The translations under genes and the position numbers were made by a program. A stretch of DNA of 64,000 nucleotides from Dryas octopetala. Lineage: Eukaryota; Streptophyta; Magnoliopsida; Rosales; Rosaceae. This document shows positions 60,571 to 64,000 of the stretch, piece by piece. Below the pieces are notes generated by a model. The model had not been told where the DNA came from and ran no database searches. It saw only the letters and a program-made list of their open reading frames with translations. The stretch is taken from positions 21,468,630 to 21,532,629 of the forward strand of contig OY992837.1 of assembly GCA_963921425.1 (NCBI GenBank), written 5' to 3'. Numbering within the stretch: position 1 is the stretch's first letter; the number at the start of each line of letters is the position of its first letter.

Positions 60571-60832
60571 CCGCTGGAGCTTGGAGGTCGCCTTCTTCAC
60601 GTCGGGGGGTCGCTGGTGTCGCCGTCCAGAGGTCCAAGCCAAGTGCTCCGCTGCTCGGGGGGTCACTCGACCCCCCAAGCTTGGCTGTGCGTCCATCCCT
60701 GCCGCTGGAGCTTGGAGGTCGCCTTCTTCACATTGGGGGGTCAATGGTGTCGCCGACCAGAGGTCCAAGCCCAGTGCTCTGCTGCTCGGGGGGTCGCCCG
60801 ACCCCCCAAGCTTGGCTGTGTGTCCGTCCCTG
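60571..60832. repeat. Tandem duplication of the right hAT end (2 x 131 bp)
   Basis: Units 60571-60701 and 60702-60832 both start CCGCTGGAGCTTGGAGGTCG and end TCC(A/G)TCCCTG. GC-rich, containing the inverted box GGGGGGTC / GACCCCCC. Confidence 0.92.
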
Positions 60833-60840
60833 GAAAAGAG

Positions 60841-60952
60841 GGAAAAGATGCAGTAACGTAAACATTAAAGAAAATCCCAAATTACATGGAACACTAACCT
60901 AAATTTCAATAAATATGAGGAAATGCAAAGAGAGAGGGGGAGAGTGGAGAGA

Positions 60953-61004
<52 letters not shown>

Positions 61005-61583
61005 ACCTTCAACCAACAACGAGCCTAGCTCTTATCCAATTGGTACCCGAGCATAAATTGTCACACCGACGTTGATGCATATGTGTAGACCATCATATCC
61101 TCCCAGCAGTGAAGTACGATGACGAGGCTAAACTCCCAATAACCCTAGCTCCATCTGAGTGAGAGCGAGAATGACATGGGATGGAGAGATTTGAATGTTT
61201 TGGGGGAAATAGATCGATAGATTTGGGTGGGAATGTGGGGGATTACAGATTGATGGATTCAGATTTTTGAGTGCCATGGCAAAGAGTAATAACAAAAAAA
61301 TTGAAAGGTGCATTGTCCAAAAAGTGCTATTTTTGTAAAATTTACTGCCGGGTGCTAGAGTTGTAAACGGAACATGTATAAGTGCTACCGGTGTCTATTT
61401 CCTTTTAGTTTGTGGAGTGTGCGTATGTTTATTTCCCTTGTTCTTATCGATTTTTCTCTCGGAAGTCGGAACACATTCCATGAATCTAGGGTTCTGAAAT
61501 CGCTAAAATCTTTTAGAATTCTCTTGTTTCAATTTTGAATTCACCTGCAATTAAGTGCAAATAATCAGTCGAAAGAGCTTCAT
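60841..61583. other. Upstream region of the PPR gene with GA microsatellite
   Basis: A ~50-base GA run (60953-61000) is followed by TTATACCTTCAACCAACAAC, which also occurs by the other GA run at ~56870. The ~580 bases from there to the PPR start are presumed promoter and leader; no defined motif stands out. Confidence 0.5.
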
Positions 61584-63149
61584 ATGACGAGAACAAGCCG
61601 CAGAAAGCGACGCCATGAACATGATTACCGACCACCTCCTCCCTCGTCTTCTTCAAACCCAAATCACCAGAAACACCATCCCACCAAGAAACCCAAGAAG
61701 CACAACTCTTGCTCAACCCCGACCCCAACCCCAAACCCAATTCCCCCCCAAACCCACATCCCTAAGCGCCCAACCTTTGCCTCATACCTTGACATTCCCA
61801 ATCTGCCTTCCAAAGTCAGACTACTCTGTGAAATAGTGGCCAATACCCACTGTCTTTCCGTTGAGGAAAGCTTGAAAGAGACTGGTATTAGAGTCACCCA
61901 AGAAGACGTTGAAGAGGTCCTCAAACTCTCTTACGCTTTCCCCGGTCCAGCTGTGAAGTTCTTCAGGTGGTCTGGTCATCAGCTCAATGACAACCACAGC
62001 CCCTATGCTTGGAACTTGGTTGTTGATCTTTTGGGCAAAAATTGCTTCTTTGACGCCATGTGGGACGCCATCAAGTCCATGAACAATGAAAGGTTGCTCT
62101 CTTTGGCCACTTTTGCTTCGGTTTTTAGTAGTTATGTAGTTGCCAATCGTGTTCCAGAGGCTATTATGACATTTGAGGTTATGGACCAATATGGTTGTCC
62201 TAGAGATATTGTCGCGTTGAATTCACTTTTGAGTGCAATTTGTAGAGATGGGAACACCGCCGATGCCGTTGATTTTTTGCGTATTGCCAAGGATAAGATT
62301 AGGCCGGACCCAGATACTTATGCCATTTTGTTGGAGGGGTGGGAAAACGAAGGCAATGTAGCTGCTGCCAGGCAGGTTTTCTCTGAGATGGTGCTTGAGA
62401 TTGGTTGGGACCCCAGCAATGTACCGGCTTATGATTCATTCTTGAATACTTTGCTTAAGGGACCTGATGGGATCCACGAGGCAGTGAAGTTATGTGAGTC
62501 CTTAAAGGAGAGGAGGTGTTATCCGGGGTTCAATTTTTTCAGGCTTGCACTCGATGAGTGTGTCAAGAATGGCAATGCTTGGGGAGCTGGGGTTCTATGG
62601 GAGGCAATGGTAGGGAGGATTGGCGTCCTACCTGATACCAGTATGTATAATTTGATGATTTCTTTACAATGTCATGAGAACAATATTGATTTAGCAAAAA
62701 AGATGTTGGATGAGATGGTGTACAATGGAGCATTCCCAAATTTGCAAACATATAACATGTTGTTTAAGTTGCTGATTAACAATAGGAAGTTACAGGAGGC
62801 TTCGGTTTTGTTTACTGAGATGATTAAAAATGAGTGTGTTCCAGACCTTGTTAATTGTACAGCAGCGGTTAGGATTTACTTGGATGCGGGGAACCCTTAT
62901 TTTGCTATGAAAGTTTGGAAATGCATGCTAGAGAATTATCATTCTGGCTTGGAGGATATTGGTAATTTGTTGGTTGTAGGGCTTCGTGATCTGAATAGGG
63001 TCCCAGAAGCAGTTAAGTATGCGGAGGATATGATTATAAGAGGAATCAAGTTGAACTTTTCTACATTGTCAAAGCTGAAACAGAACCTTTCCCAAGCAAA
63101 GAAGGAATACTTGTATGATGAACTTTTGAGAAAGTGGAAAGCTCAGTAG
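61584..63149 (+). CDS. P-class pentatricopeptide repeat (PPR) protein
   Basis: Intronless, 521 residues. PPR proteins bind organellar RNA one base per repeat and support its processing or translation. The first ~70 residues are Arg/His/Pro-rich (TRTSRRKRRHEHD, then a PTPTPNP stretch) and may include targeting sequence. A conserved lead region (PNLPSKVRLLCEIVANT, IRVTQEDVEEVLKLSY, FPGPAVKFFRWSG) is followed by about nine 35-residue repeats from residue ~140 to ~480, for instance TYAILLEGWENEGNVAAARQ, MYNLMISLQCHENNIDLAKK and TYNMLFKLLINNRKLQEASV. No E, DYW or SMR domain, so P class. The layout recalls Arabidopsis At1g77360-type mitochondrial proteins, from memory only. ATG 61584 is the first in frame. 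Intact; ordinary host gene. Confidence 0.93.
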   Translation: MTRTSRRKRRHEHDYRPPPPSSSSNPNHQKHHPTKKPKKHNSCSTPTPTPNPIPPQTHIPKRPTFASYLDIPNLPSKVRLLCEIVANTHCLSVEESLKETGIRVTQEDVEEVLKLSYAFPGPAVKFFRWSGHQLNDNHSPYAWNLVVDLLGKNCFFDAMWDAIKSMNNERLLSLATFASVFSSYVVANRVPEAIMTFEVMDQYGCPRDIVALNSLLSAICRDGNTADAVDFLRIAKDKIRPDPDTYAILLEGWENEGNVAAARQVFSEMVLEIGWDPSNVPAYDSFLNTLLKGPDGIHEAVKLCESLKERRCYPGFNFFRLALDECVKNGNAWGAGVLWEAMVGRIGVLPDTSMYNLMISLQCHENNIDLAKKMLDEMVYNGAFPNLQTYNMLFKLLINNRKLQEASVLFTEMIKNECVPDLVNCTAAVRIYLDAGNPYFAMKVWKCMLENYHSGLEDIGNLLVVGLRDLNRVPEAVKYAEDMIIRGIKLNFSTLSKLKQNLSQAKKEYLYDELLRKWKAQ

Positions 63150-64000
63150 GTAGGTTAGAAATACTTGGAATTATATGTGTTTGTTACACAGGTTAAAGTA
63201 GCTGTTGACCTTTGCCTTTCTTGTGTAAACTTGCACATTTGTTCCCTGTGGAAAAAAATAATGAAACTGGATTGTGTCGTACAGCTATATGGCTGCTTTA
63301 TAGTAGTCTTTATTTCCTATTCTATCTATGCTATGTCAATTGATAAATGTATGTAAAACTTGTATAGGCATTTTTGACTAATGAAAATATTAATTCTCTC
63401 TTTCGGAACAGTTTAGCCAAACTGTTCATAACTAGGTTTCTTTGCCCAAGACTGTCAATTGTTGTTAAAATTTTGTCTCAGAGTTGTAATTTATGTTTAT
63501 TAAGTAATTCATATTTTATGATATTGAGATGTGAATTAAACTTTAGTCTTGTATGTTTGTCGTGTCCCTCAATGTGAGTTTGTGGGATCTTTGTCATCTC
63601 AAGCTCGTTTTCAAGTGGTGGTTGATCTCATAATGTTCTAGTGCAGGTAAGTATATTGCTTTGCTCTTGATCTAGGCTTGGGCATGGTCTATCACTTGAA
63701 TAATATGTAAACTAGAACAAATAAGCTAGATTTGAATTAGTTGTCTGAAAACCTTTTATTTTTTTTCAATCAATGAAAGATCAATAATCTTCAACCTCAA
63801 GAAATTAATGATTGGGGAGCATGAATGGCAGGAAATGAAGGTCACTTCAGGTGCGTGTTAGTCCCAATCATAAATTTTTTGTTGTTAATTCTGTAAGTTG
63901 TAGGACTTTTAGAGTTAATAGTATTTGTTTCTCATAACATATTGGTATGCTTGAGCTGCAAACTCAACAAGGGTCGAGGTCGCTCTACCTAATGACAGAA
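63150..64000 (+). other. PPR 3'UTR and flanking sequence
   Basis: T-rich sequence after the stop, with AAAAAATAATGAAA near 63255 as a possible poly(A) signal region. A CAGGTAAGTA donor-like word occurs near 63645 without a convincing exon. No gene seen to the window end. Confidence 0.45.

Larger units (their letters stand above)
57019..60832 (-). mobile_element. hAT transposon (DUF4371 type), 3.8 kb, with duplicated ends
   Basis: Ends CAGTGACGGATC (57019) and, inverted, CAGGGACGGACA (60832). The 8-bp TSD GAAAAGAG is identical at 57011-57018 and 60833-60840. It carries a broken minus-strand transposase. Both termini are tandemly duplicated (57019-57399/57400-~57780 and 60571-60701/60702-60832). 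Confidence 0.93.

Noticed and set aside
63600..64000. Possible further exon after CAGGTAAGTA near 63645
   Set aside because: Stops in all frames and no recognisable protein; left as flanking sequence.
1..64000. A wholly undescribed biological system
   Set aside because: Every substantial coding region could be placed in a known family (hAT, CACTA, copia, gypsy, PF04195-like, ALY, PPR); the novelty I can support is structural, as listed.

Overview
The window is plant nuclear DNA, most likely from a eudicot (probably woody, but that is inference). It has spliced genes with GT-AG introns, AT-rich spacers, an ALY/REF mRNA-export gene, an intronless P-class PPR gene, and a dense nest of plant transposable elements of all major types. 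I could run no searches; family names come from motifs, termini and target-site duplications (TSDs) read directly.

Layout. 1-2717: spliced hAT-type transposase-like gene (DUF659 plus hAT dimerisation region), cut by the left edge and followed by an array of CGAAA motifs. 3.4-11.8 kb: host gene for an ALY/REF (THO4) RNA-binding export adaptor, six coding exons, a 5'UTR intron and two long introns carrying a hAT-like remnant, a Tourist-like MITE (TSD TTA, with a MITE-free paralogous copy beside it) and a Mutator-type MITE (9-bp TSD). 13.1-23.4 kb: minus-strand fragment of a gypsy LTR, then a minus-strand copia (SIRE-like) element with gag but no RT, RNase H or integrase, whose 5' LTR abuts a further older LTR. 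23.4-24.1 kb: fold-back element with 9-bp TSD. 24.1-26.1 kb: LTR-like debris.

26.2-49.0 kb: a decayed minus-strand ORF resembling the plant 'putative gypsy type transposon' family (PF04195-like) is split in three by two later insertions. One is an Athila/Tat-like gypsy derivative (27.5-37.4 kb) that lost RT-RNase H-integrase core. The other is a structurally complete CACTA (En/Spm) transposon (37610-48530, TSD AAA) with apparently intact spliced TNP2-like and TNP1-like genes and a 193-bp mini-CACTA (TSD CTT) nested within it.

49.6-55.9 kb: gypsy-type derivative with a 3.2-kb 5' LTR and under 1 kb of internal sequence, whose 3' LTR breaks off after its first bases; beyond it lie a GGGGCGGG-rich DNA-transposon fragment and an opposite-strand LTR. 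57.0-60.8 kb: hAT element (TSD GAAAAGAG) with a broken DUF4371-type transposase and both termini tandemly duplicated. 61.6-63.1 kb: intact PPR gene.

Functionally, the two ordinary host genes sit at the flanks of a roughly 48-kb transposon-built island. The CACTA element is the only element here that looks capable of encoding its own mobility proteins. I saw no clear sign of an undescribed non-transposon system; the most novel material is structural (duplicated hAT ends, abutting LTRs, split TE gene, MITE with paralogous empty site, duplicated micro-exons).
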